This document shows, piece by piece, positions 24,290-31,839 of a stretch of DNA of 64,000 nucleotides (its first letter is position 1; each line of letters starts with the position of its first letter). The translations under genes and the position numbers were made by a program. This DNA comes from an uncultured Prevotellaceae bacterium. GTDB taxonomy: Bacteria > Bacteroidota > Bacteroidia > Bacteroidales > Muribaculaceae. The stretch is from NCBI GenBank assembly GCA_900318345.1, contig ONKD01000011.1, positions 140,355 through 204,354 of the forward strand, in the 5' to 3' direction. The notes beneath the pieces were generated by a model, which made no database searches, was not told the DNA's origin, and saw nothing but the letters and a program-made list of their open reading frames with translations.

Positions 24290-25858
24290 TCACATTAAAG
24301 TAATTGTCTTTAAACGATAATCCTGGGTAGGATATAATCTGGGCACAAAAACGTAATCGTTTCCATATACCGACATGACTTCAACTTTGGTGAAATAATC
24401 GCTAGCGTGCTCGCCAAACAACAAATACTTGGCCGATGACCACCATCCCTGTTCTGGAACTGGATTAAATTGAACCTGAGCACCCTTTATGTCTTGACTA
24501 CCATCCAAACGCTTAGCATAAAACGGCAATGACCCAAGGCCTCGGAACTGCTCATAAGCATCTGGATTAGCCTTCAAGTCATCAAGGAACTCCTTGGGGA
24601 GAAATTTCACATCTTTATGACCATAGAAATTTGAGATTCTCAATAATTCACCATAGTACTTCTCATTTCGCACCACTTTAGAGAGAGAATAGTCAAGCAC
24701 ATAACGGTGAAATAATGGATATTGGATAGGCTGAACTGTAGACACGATGCAATGGTCTTTTGTTATCTGGGCCAACTCACTTTGAGCAATCTTATAACTG
24801 TTATGGCAAATTGTGACCATAAAAAAGCCAAAAGCCAGCACAACGACATTTGCCACCGTAACCAGCGTTTTACTCAAAGCATCCCAATTGATGAACCTTA
24901 ACAATAATAGCATTGAGAAAAATTCGATACCAAATCGAGAGCGCAAAACCGTGGTACCCGTCAAGAACACAAAGATTAATGAAACAATAATAGTTATCAC
25001 AAAGATCATCTCTTTCCTCATCCATTCGAGCAGGTTCATCTTTTTAAACAGGCAACGATAGGCAACGTAAAACACCAAGATGAAGAATAACCTCATATTG
25101 AACATGTGGATAAACCTACCATAAAAGCCAACATGGCCGGTCAATTTATCTCCTAATGCCCTGTTGATAGAGCCTGGCGCCAATGACATGATTAATACGC
25201 CAATAAAAAAGCCTGCCAACATATAAATGCGATGGCCATGCAACTCCTTGCGGTTTAGCGCATAATAAATAAAATATGCTGCAGCCAACCCCAAGACTAT
25301 GCCCTCATTGCTCCAACCGCAAATCACTCCCCAAATGAATAGAGGCACATAGGTCCATTTCTTCAGTTCCTCTTTAAACAATAGAAGATGGAAAACAAGG
25401 ACAGCTGTAATTACCCACAAATAGTTCAATGAGCCGCTCATCCAGAAGAACTCATGTTTGAACCCAGGCATCAATATGAAAAGAAGCATGAATGCAACCG
25501 AGGCAATCTTATAGTAGTGCGCTTTATTCTGCGATGTCACTACCGCTATAAGATAGAGGAAAACCTGGAAAAAGGCTGCATTAAATACATTAAAAACAGA
25601 CTTACCGATCAAGGCATCAAACACTTGATCGATAAAGTGCACAATAGAGCGACCGTGCAACTCAAAATAATGTATATACTGACTCAAAAAAACATCACCC
25701 AGAGATTTGATTGGAATAGTCGTGCCATAAATAAACACATAATGCCAATCATCGCTGAACCTTGGGGTGAAGCAGTTAAACAGATACATTAACACAAACA
25801 CCACCAACAAAAAAATGAAGAGAGGGGTCGTAAATATCTTTTTTAGAGGCTTAAACAT
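24290..25858 (-). CDS. Polytopic membrane protein, DUF6056-like, divergent third copy
   Basis: The 522-residue protein has about eleven hydrophobic segments. The first loop has TPRFSDDWHYVFIYG (acidic pair as in GT-C enzymes), then HGRSIVHFIDQ and WMSGSLNYLWVITAVL, the same motif order as the two DUF6056-like genes downstream but with low overall similarity. The coding DNA is visibly more AT-rich than its neighbours, which suggests separate acquisition. It lies between the two GtrB-like genes, so it may be the membrane transferase partner of one of them. The acceptor glycan is unknown. Confidence 0.68.
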   Translation of the reverse strand: MFKPLKKIFTTPLFIFLLVVFVLMYLFNCFTPRFSDDWHYVFIYGTTIPIKSLGDVFLSQYIHYFELHGRSIVHFIDQVFDALIGKSVFNVFNAAFFQVFLYLIAVVTSQNKAHYYKIASVAFMLLFILMPGFKHEFFWMSGSLNYLWVITAVLVFHLLLFKEELKKWTYVPLFIWGVICGWSNEGIVLGLAAAYFIYYALNRKELHGHRIYMLAGFFIGVLIMSLAPGSINRALGDKLTGHVGFYGRFIHMFNMRLFFILVFYVAYRCLFKKMNLLEWMRKEMIFVITIIVSLIFVFLTGTTVLRSRFGIEFFSMLLLLRFINWDALSKTLVTVANVVVLAFGFFMVTICHNSYKIAQSELAQITKDHCIVSTVQPIQYPLFHRYVLDYSLSKVVRNEKYYGELLRISNFYGHKDVKFLPKEFLDDLKANPDAYEQFRGLGSLPFYAKRLDGSQDIKGAQVQFNPVPEQGWWSSAKYLLFGEHASDYFTKVEVMSVYGNDYVFVPRLYPTQDYRLKTITLM

Positions 25859-25899
25859 ATCAGAATTCTTTTTGAGTCACATATATCATGACATCATCT

Positions 25900-25927
25900 C
25901 ATCACTGAGCCTTTTGGCTCAGTGATG
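25900..25927 (-). promoter_or_regulatory. Perfect 12-bp leader hairpin
   Basis: The stem CATCACTGAGCC (25900-25911) pairs with 25916-25927 around a 4-nt loop. No T-run follows on either strand. It lies between a minus-strand -7 box (25945-25952) and the start codon at 25858, so it would form in the 5' leader. Confidence 0.5.
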
Positions 25928-25944
25928 CAATGTCTATCACCTTG

Positions 25945-25952
25945 CAAAATTA
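25945..25952 (-). promoter_or_regulatory. -7 box of the third DUF6056-like gene
   Basis: TAATTTTG is read on the minus strand, 87 bp before the start codon. Confidence 0.45.
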
Positions 25953-26110
25953 GCTATTTTTTAGAATTTACGCCTCTTTATTCCAATAATACTTTAATTT
26001 GGCCATCTTGTAAACACCTTGACATAGATATAACGCATAGGCAATGCGGAACAAACCCTAACCATAGGCCTCGTTTCAGCCTTTCTTGCAGAACTATTGC
26101 TCCAATTGCG

Positions 26111-27046
26111 CTATTTTCTCTCGCCGTTGAACTCGCGCACGATGTAGTCGGGGCGGTTCTTGGTCTCGTTGTAGATGCGGCCGATGTATTCACCGATGAT
26201 GCCCAGCGACAATAGCTGGATACCGCCCAGGAACAGGATGAGGATGACCAGCGTGGGATAGCCCTGCACAGGCTCGCCAAAGAGCACCGCCTTGAAGAAC
26301 ACATAAATCATGTACAGGAACGCGCACATCGACACGATGAAGCCCACTACCGTCGAGATGCGCAACGGGGCCGTCGTGAACGACGTGATGCCGTCGATGG
26401 CAAACGAGAACAGCTGGCGATAGTTCCATGACGACTCACCGGCCACTCGGTCGCCCTGTTCAAACTCGATTTCTTTCTTCTTGAAGCCTATCCAGCTGTA
26501 CATGCCCTTGGTGTAACGCTCGCTCTCGCGCAGGCTCTTCAAGGCGTTGATGCAGCAGCGGTCCAGCAGGCGGAAGTCGCCCACGTTTTTCAGCACCTCA
26601 AAGCGCGACGAGCGTTGCAGGATTTTGTAGAACTCCAGCGACAAGCGCTTGCGCAGCCAGCTCTCCTTGCCGCGCGACTTGCGTTTAGCGTACACGTCAT
26701 CATAGCCTTGCTCCCACCACTTGATCATCTCGGGGATGAGCGTGGGTGGGTGCTGCAGGTCGGCATCGATGATAACCATGCAGTCGCCGGTCACGTGGTC
26801 AAATCCAGCCAGCATGGCATTTTCCTTGCCGAAGTTGCGCGACAAGTCCACATAGTTGACGCGCTGGTCCTGTGAGCGCAGGCGTTGAAGCACCTGCAAC
26901 GTGCCATCGGCGCTGCCGTCGTTGACAAACATGAGTTCCCATTCATAGGCCGTATTGCCATCCATGAGTTTCACCAGTTCGGGATAAAGCAGGGACAGTG
27001 ATTTCTCCTCATTATAACAGGGAATCAGTATTGAGATCTTTTTCAT
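26111..27046 (-). CDS. GtrB-like family 2 glycosyltransferase, copy 2
   Basis: The 311-residue paralogue of the protein at 23270-24208 has the same GT2 domain (IPCYNEEKSLSLL, LMFVNDGSADGT, VIIDADLQHPPT) and two C-terminal transmembrane helices ending in IIGEYIGRIYNETKNRPDY. The last ~60 codons are nearly identical to copy 1 at DNA level (26121-26181 against 23281-23343), while the middle differs more, which suggests gene conversion. Transfer of a sugar to undecaprenyl phosphate at the inner membrane is predicted. It starts 53 bp after the M16 protease gene on the same strand. Confidence 0.9.
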   Translation of the reverse strand: MKKISILIPCYNEEKSLSLLYPELVKLMDGNTAYEWELMFVNDGSADGTLQVLQRLRSQDQRVNYVDLSRNFGKENAMLAGFDHVTGDCMVIIDADLQHPPTLIPEMIKWWEQGYDDVYAKRKSRGKESWLRKRLSLEFYKILQRSSRFEVLKNVGDFRLLDRCCINALKSLRESERYTKGMYSWIGFKKKEIEFEQGDRVAGESSWNYRQLFSFAIDGITSFTTAPLRISTVVGFIVSMCAFLYMIYVFFKAVLFGEPVQGYPTLVILILFLGGIQLLSLGIIGEYIGRIYNETKNRPDYIVREFNGERK

Positions 27047-27099
27047 TACGCTATCTATTTTATTTCAATGTTAATAATCTATTTTTTTACAACAATGCC

Positions 27100-28326
27100 C
27101 TACTTGAACGTGAGCGATGACAGTTTCTCAGCGCTCAGGTAAGCCGCCGCCTGGGCGATGTCCTCGGGGGTGACGGCTTGGATGCGGGCAATGGTTTCAT
27201 TAGGCGTTGCCACCTGGCCCCTGTAGAGCAGGCCGCGACCAGCGTTCATCGCTAGGAATTCGGCGCTGTCGGCAGCGACAACCAGCTGTCCGCAGTACTG
27301 CCGCTTGTAGGCGTCCAGCCGCCGCTCTGGCAGCAATTCGTTGCTCAGGCGGTTGGTGATGCGGTCGATGACACGCATGCTGGAACGCACATCGTCAGGA
27401 TCGCACCCCAGGTAGATCGAAATCCAACCGCAGTCGCTAAGCAGCGTCAAGGTCGATTCAACCGAATAGACATACCCGCGGCGCTCGCGCAGCTCAACGT
27501 TCAGCAGCGAGTTCATGCCCGGACCGCCCAAGATGTTGTTGAGCAGCATGAGGGCATAACGCAAGGGGGAATTCCTGTCAGGCACCCGCGCGCCCACCAC
27601 GGTGTGGGCCTGATGAGTACCTATTTCTATCACCTGCTTGAAGGGGGCCACCGTGGGGGGCACTGAGCGGTGCCGCTCGGCTACTGAGTGGCTCATCGCG
27701 CCAAAGTACCGCTCCACCATGCTGAACACCCGTTCGGGGCGCTCGGGACCCACCGAGAAGAACACCATGTTGGTGGGCACATAGAGCGTCTTCAGGTAAC
27801 GCATGCAGTCCTCACTGGTCAGTCGTTCCAAGTCCTCCTTGACACCCAGGATGTTGTGGCCCAGCTGACTGCCGACAAACATCAGGTCCTCAAAATCGTC
27901 AAACACGGCATCGCTGGGCGTGTCGCGATAGCTGGCCGCCTCCTCGAGCACCACGTCGCGCTCGCGGTCGAGCTCTTCCTGCGGGAAGACCGACCACTGC
28001 ACCAGGTCGGCCAGCAGGTCAATCGCACGCTTGAGGTGCTGCTCGGGAAACACCGAGTAGAGCATGGTGCCCTCCTTGGTGGTATAAGCGTTCAACTCGC
28101 CGCCCACGCTCTCCATGCGGTTCAGGATGTGCCATGACCGGCGGTGCAAGGTGCCCTTGAAGATGGTGTGCTCCACAAAATGGGCCAGGCCATATTGTCC
28201 CTCGTCCTCGTCGCGGCTTCCCGCGTTCACGGCGAGGCCGCACCACGCCACCTGCGACATGGTCGCCACATGCACCATCGCCAGCCCATTGGGCAGTGTT
28301 TCGTAATATATCTTATTGTTGTTCAC
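27100..28326 (-). CDS. M16-family zinc metallopeptidase (insulinase-like)
   Basis: The 408-residue protein has the inverted zinc motif HxxEH in GLAHFVEHTIFKGT (about 46-59) and the distal metal glutamate in VVLEEAASYRDTPSD. It has the two-domain M16B layout of small bacterial mitochondrial-processing-peptidase-like proteins. No signal peptide is seen. It probably degrades peptides. It follows the S24 repressor gene by 18 bp on the same strand, so the two are likely cotranscribed, an unexpected pairing. Confidence 0.92.
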   Translation of the reverse strand: MNNNKIYYETLPNGLAMVHVATMSQVAWCGLAVNAGSRDEDEGQYGLAHFVEHTIFKGTLHRRSWHILNRMESVGGELNAYTTKEGTMLYSVFPEQHLKRAIDLLADLVQWSVFPQEELDRERDVVLEEAASYRDTPSDAVFDDFEDLMFVGSQLGHNILGVKEDLERLTSEDCMRYLKTLYVPTNMVFFSVGPERPERVFSMVERYFGAMSHSVAERHRSVPPTVAPFKQVIEIGTHQAHTVVGARVPDRNSPLRYALMLLNNILGGPGMNSLLNVELRERRGYVYSVESTLTLLSDCGWISIYLGCDPDDVRSSMRVIDRITNRLSNELLPERRLDAYKRQYCGQLVVAADSAEFLAMNAGRGLLYRGQVATPNETIARIQAVTPEDIAQAAAYLSAEKLSSLTFK

Positions 28327-28344
28327 TGGTTAGCTTCGTTTATT

Positions 28345-29034
28345 TTATAGTCTTGAATTGATGTGCAGGACATGTTGCACGAGCAGCATCTCGTGGATGT
28401 CGCTGCGGCGCACGTCCATGTCGTCATAATTGGGGTTCTCGCTGCGCAGCACCACCATGTTGGGGTCGGTGTGGCGGCGCAGGTATTTTACCAACCTGAA
28501 GTCATCGAGCTGGATGACATAGATCTGCCCCCAATAGATCTGCTGCGGGTTGCTCACCTCGCGAACGGCCACAAAGTCACCGTCCATGATCACCGGGGCC
28601 ATCGAGTCGCCGCTCACGCGCACGATGCGGCAGTTGGGACTCATGTTGGGCAGGTTCACCCACCCCACGATGTTCTCGCTCGAGAACAGCTCGGTGCGGC
28701 CCGATGCCATGCCCGCTGTGGCATCGACATCATAGACTGGGGTGCCACTCCCGGCAGCCGCCAGCAGCTGGTTAGCGTCCACACCATCGACGCGCACGAG
28801 CGATTTGCCGAACGGCAAGTCGGTGCCCTCGAGCAGCCATTCCTTGGACACGCCCAGGTTCACCACCATGCGGTTGAGGAACGAGTCGCTCAGCGGCATG
28901 TGGCCATTGAGGTATTTTGACAAGTTAGACGTGTCGATGCCGACGCGCTCGGCAAACTGCACCTGCCTAACTCCCATCTCTTTCATCAAATACTTGATTC
29001 GCGCTATGATTTCAGCGTTTTTCTCTGGTTCCAT
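28345..29034 (-). CDS. LexA-like S24 repressor (HTH plus self-cleaving peptidase domain)
   Basis: The 229-residue protein has an N-terminal XRE-type HTH (VRQVQFAERVGIDTSNLSKY, about 22-41) and a C-terminal S24 domain. The catalytic serine is in VSGDSMAPVIMDGDF and the catalytic lysine in FRLVKYLRRH. An Ala-Gly bond in DATAGMASG (about 105-112) is the likely self-cleavage site. This is the phage-repressor/LexA-like design, so it may respond to RecA and DNA damage. The promoter (29066-29097, complement) carries an AAATTG-N7-CAATTT palindrome suited to autorepression. Confidence 0.88.
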   Translation of the reverse strand: MEPEKNAEIIARIKYLMKEMGVRQVQFAERVGIDTSNLSKYLNGHMPLSDSFLNRMVVNLGVSKEWLLEGTDLPFGKSLVRVDGVDANQLLAAAGSGTPVYDVDATAGMASGRTELFSSENIVGWVNLPNMSPNCRIVRVSGDSMAPVIMDGDFVAVREVSNPQQIYWGQIYVIQLDDFRLVKYLRRHTDPNMVVLRSENPNYDDMDVRRSDIHEMLLVQHVLHINSRL

Positions 29035-29065
29035 TTGCTTGTTATCTTGGTGTTGATGTTCGCGG

Positions 29066-29099
29066 CAAAATTACCACAAAAAATTGTATTTTGCAATTT
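29066..29099 (-). promoter_or_regulatory. S24 repressor promoter with embedded palindrome (candidate operator)
   Basis: The -7 box TAATTTTG (complement of 29066-29073) is preceded, after 20 bp, by ATTG (complement of 29094-29097). The palindrome AAATTG (29081-29086) / CAATTT (29094-29099) spans the spacer and the -33 element. Confidence 0.55.
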
Positions 29100-29218
29100 C
29101 TACACCAACAAAATGCCCCTGCCACCATTCTTTTTACATGTAATTATCATGAATTATTCATTAATTATATGATCAATTCACGACAATTCACGTGAAATAA
29201 TTTTAAATGCGAATTGCG

Positions 29219-29333
29219 CTAATTGAACTAATTATCGCTAATTATTATATTATAAATGCTTGATAATTAGCGTAATCTGAATTTATTTAATGATTCGTGA
29301 AATTAGCATTCATTAATTCGTGAAATTAGCATT
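29219..29333. repeat. AT-rich intergenic repeats
   Basis: CGCTAATTAT (29236-29245) is perfectly inverted at 29263-29272. An 18-bp sequence (ATTCGTGAAATTAGCATT) is directly repeated at 29293-29310 and 29316-29333. They lie in the 435-bp gap between the divergent repressor and alcohol dehydrogenase genes, which contains no coding region. Confidence 0.6.
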
Positions 29334-29391
29334 AGCCCCGCAGGGTAAATGTTGTTGATAATAGTTTTATGTTGTTCCTGTTGTTTGAAAA

Positions 29392-29423
29392 TTTGCTGCT
29401 TATAACTACTTTTTGTAACTTTG
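29392..29423 (+). promoter_or_regulatory. Promoter of the iron alcohol dehydrogenase gene
   Basis: TTTG (29392-29395), a 20-bp spacer and TAACTTTG (29416-29423) match the full consensus, 46 bp before the start codon. Confidence 0.75.
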
Positions 29424-29469
29424 TGCCAACAAAAATCATCATCAATCAACTTAAATACAAATTATCATT

Positions 29470-30642
29470 ATGAACGGAAATTTTGTTTATTACAACCCAA
29501 CGAAACTGTACTTTGGCGAAGATTCACTTAACTACCTGATTGACGAACTCAAGAACTACGGCCCTGTGGTGCTGCTCAACTACGGCAGTGGCAGCGTGAA
29601 GCGCAACGGCATCTATGACCAAGTGGTGGCCATCCTGCAACAGGCTGGCAAGACCATCGTCGAGAATCCGGGCGTGATGAGCAATCCCACGCTCGAGAAG
29701 CTGCGCGAGGGCATCCAGATTGCTCGTGACAACAAGGTTGACCTGATTCTTGCCCTGGGCGGCGGCAGCGTGTGTGACTACTCCAAGGCCGTGGCCGCGT
29801 CGGTTTACTGCGAGGGCGACTATTGGGACAAGTTCTACCTCAAGCAGCAACAACCCGATGCCGGCCAAAAGATTCTGCCCGTGGGATGCGTCCTCACCAT
29901 GGCGGGAACAGGTTCGGAGATGAATGCCGGCACGGTGATCACCGATGCCGAAAACACCTTCAAGGTGGGCCACGTGTTTGACGCACGCCTGATGCCCAAG
30001 TTCTCGATCCTGAATCCCAGGTTCACGATGACGGTTCCCGAGAATCAGATGAAAGCGGGCATTTATGACATCATGAACCACATCATGGAGCAGTATTTCT
30101 CAGACTTTGACGACAACACCAGTGACTACCTGTCCGAGGGGCTGATGCGCGGCCTCATCGTGGCATCGCGCAAGGCCGTTAAAGACCCGCAAGACTATGA
30201 GGCCCGCTCCAACATCATGTGGACGGCCACGTGGGCGCTGAACACCCTCCTAGGCCTGGGCAAACGTGAAGACTGGATGGTACACATGATTGGCCACTCG
30301 GTGGGCGCGTGGACCCACGCTCCCCACGGCTACTGCCTGGCATCGGTATCAATGGCTTATTACAAGCGCGCCATGCAGCCAGGTATGGCCAAGTTCGCGC
30401 GCTTTGCCCGCAACGTGTGGGGCATCAACACCGAGGGCATGACCGACGAGCAATCTGCTACCGCCGGCTTGGAGGCCTTGAAGAGCTGGATGCTGGAAAT
30501 CGGCCTGCCGCTGACCATCAGCGAACTGGGTGCTACCCAGGACATGATTCCCGGCATCACCAAGGGCACGGTCATCTATCCCGCCGGCTATCTTGACCTC
30601 ACCCCCGAGGAGGTTACCGCCATCCTGCAAGAGAGCATGTGA
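29470..30642 (+). CDS. Iron-containing alcohol dehydrogenase (butanol dehydrogenase/YqhD type)
   Basis: The 390-residue cytoplasmic enzyme has GGGSVCDYSKAVA (nucleotide-binding motif, usually GGGSxxDxAK) and TMAGTGSEMNAGTVIT. The metal-ligand region is GIYDIMNHIMEQYF and VHMIGHSVGAWTHAPHGYCLA, with Asp and three His. The pattern fits NADPH-dependent BdhA/YqhD enzymes that reduce short-chain aldehydes. It is monocistronic with its own promoter. Its stop codon directly abuts the stop of the convergent AlkD gene with no spacer. Confidence 0.92.
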   Translation: MNGNFVYYNPTKLYFGEDSLNYLIDELKNYGPVVLLNYGSGSVKRNGIYDQVVAILQQAGKTIVENPGVMSNPTLEKLREGIQIARDNKVDLILALGGGSVCDYSKAVAASVYCEGDYWDKFYLKQQQPDAGQKILPVGCVLTMAGTGSEMNAGTVITDAENTFKVGHVFDARLMPKFSILNPRFTMTVPENQMKAGIYDIMNHIMEQYFSDFDDNTSDYLSEGLMRGLIVASRKAVKDPQDYEARSNIMWTATWALNTLLGLGKREDWMVHMIGHSVGAWTHAPHGYCLASVSMAYYKRAMQPGMAKFARFARNVWGINTEGMTDEQSATAGLEALKSWMLEIGLPLTISELGATQDMIPGITKGTVIYPAGYLDLTPEEVTAILQESM

Positions 30643-31410
30643 TCAATCCCGCTCATTAGGAGCACTCATCCAGTACTTGCGCTCGTCATCGGACATCTGT
30701 TCGATGGCGTAGCGCAATGCTGTGCGTGGCATCTCGTGGGCATGTTGCTCGAGGAACTGCCGCAACAGCTCCATGCTCCGTCGCTTACCCACCTCGCGCA
30801 ACATCCAACCCACGGCCTTGTGCATGAGATCGTGAGGATGGTGCAAATGGACCTCGGCATAGTGCAGGGCCCAAGAGGGGTCGCCCTGCTGGGTGGTTTT
30901 CCAGGTACACACCATGCTCATGCGCTGCTTCCACAGGCAGGGGCTGTAAGCCAACTGGTCCATGATTTCCCGTTTGTCCCCCAAGTGGGTGGGCAGCAAG
31001 AGCCATGTGCCCAAAATCTTGGGCGCCGACAAGTCCACCAGGTCCCAGTTGTTGGCCCTTTCAGCGTAATTGAGGTACAATTCCACGATGGCGTCTCGCC
31101 CGTTGATGGCCGCCTCGTCCTGAGCCAGGCGCTTGGTCGACAATTTGCTGAATTTCTCAACCAGCATGAGCAATCCACACAGCCTCACCTCGTGCCAGCG
31201 CGACGTGAGCAGCTGTGGTATCTCGTCAAGGGACGTGTCACGCACGGCCAGCTTGACCACCTCGCGCGTTTGCGGCACTTTAAGGCCCAAGAACTCGTCG
31301 CCCTCGCCATACTCGCCCGGACCGGTCTTGAAAAACCGCATCAACACCTGCCGCTGCTTGTCGTTTTGCAACGACTCCATATACCCAAGTATTTCCTTTG
31401 CCGTCATCAT
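30643..31410 (-). CDS. AlkD-like DNA alkylation repair protein
   Basis: The 255-residue HEAT-like-repeat protein of the AlkD family excises alkylated purines without base flipping. Typical segments are YGEGDEFLGLKVPQTREVVK, RWHEVRLCGLLMLVEKF, NNWDLVDLSAPKILG, and LMHKAVGWMLREVGKR. The gene starts with two ATG codons (31410 and 31407). A -7 box at 31415-31422 (complement) lies so close that the transcript may be leaderless or begin at the second ATG. It overlaps no gene but touches the alcohol dehydrogenase stop codon. Confidence 0.92.
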   Translation of the reverse strand: MMTAKEILGYMESLQNDKQRQVLMRFFKTGPGEYGEGDEFLGLKVPQTREVVKLAVRDTSLDEIPQLLTSRWHEVRLCGLLMLVEKFSKLSTKRLAQDEAAINGRDAIVELYLNYAERANNWDLVDLSAPKILGTWLLLPTHLGDKREIMDQLAYSPCLWKQRMSMVCTWKTTQQGDPSWALHYAEVHLHHPHDLMHKAVGWMLREVGKRRSMELLRQFLEQHAHEMPRTALRYAIEQMSDDERKYWMSAPNERD

Positions 31411-31414
31411 ATCG

Positions 31415-31422
31415 CAAAGTTA
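31415..31422 (-). promoter_or_regulatory. -7 box directly upstream of the AlkD gene
   Basis: TAACTTTG is read on the minus strand and ends only 4 bp before the first ATG. Confidence 0.55.
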
Positions 31423-31500
31423 CACCATAATTCCTCACCAACTCACAAATCATGAAAATTAATGATGAATGGCCGTTGAAAATGCTGGAATGCGGTGGAC

Positions 31501-31622
31501 GCCTCGCCTTGGCGTGGCCGATGGGAGACAGACGGTAATAGGCTTGCAAATAGCCATACCGGCATGGTCTAAAATCAGGGGCCATTGGTTATCCTGCAGG
31601 AGCGGCCACGCCAAGGCGAGGC
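31501..31622. repeat. REP-like element: perfect 20-bp inverted repeat
   Basis: The 20 bp at 31501-31520 (GCCTCGCCTTGGCGTGGCCG) are perfectly inverted at 31603-31622, separated by 82 bp. Each arm contains its own small palindrome (CGCCTTGGCG). No coding region is seen in 31411-31839 apart from this and the glmS promoter. Confidence 0.75.
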
Positions 31623-31745
31623 CCTACAGCAAAATGTGCCTGGATTGTATTGTTGATTAGCGGATTACGATGAGTTTAGGGACACTTTCCGCTGATGCGC
31701 TTGCGAACATAAAGACAATAAAATGCCATTATTAGTAGCATATGC

Positions 31746-31775
31746 TTGCTGGTTTCAAAATTAATTGTACTTTTG
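31746..31775 (+). promoter_or_regulatory. Promoter of glmS
   Basis: TTG (31746-31748), a 19-bp spacer and TACTTTTG (31768-31775) match the consensus, 64 bp before the start codon. Confidence 0.65.
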
Positions 31776-31839
31776 TAAAGCAATTGCGGAGAAATTCTGT
31801 CATTTGCTCATTTTTCAATTAACTATCAATTAATCATTC

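Noticed and set aside
31780-31839. glmS ribozyme or riboswitch
   Set aside because: The leader is only about 60 bases, too short for the ribozyme core, and the promoter fixes its start.
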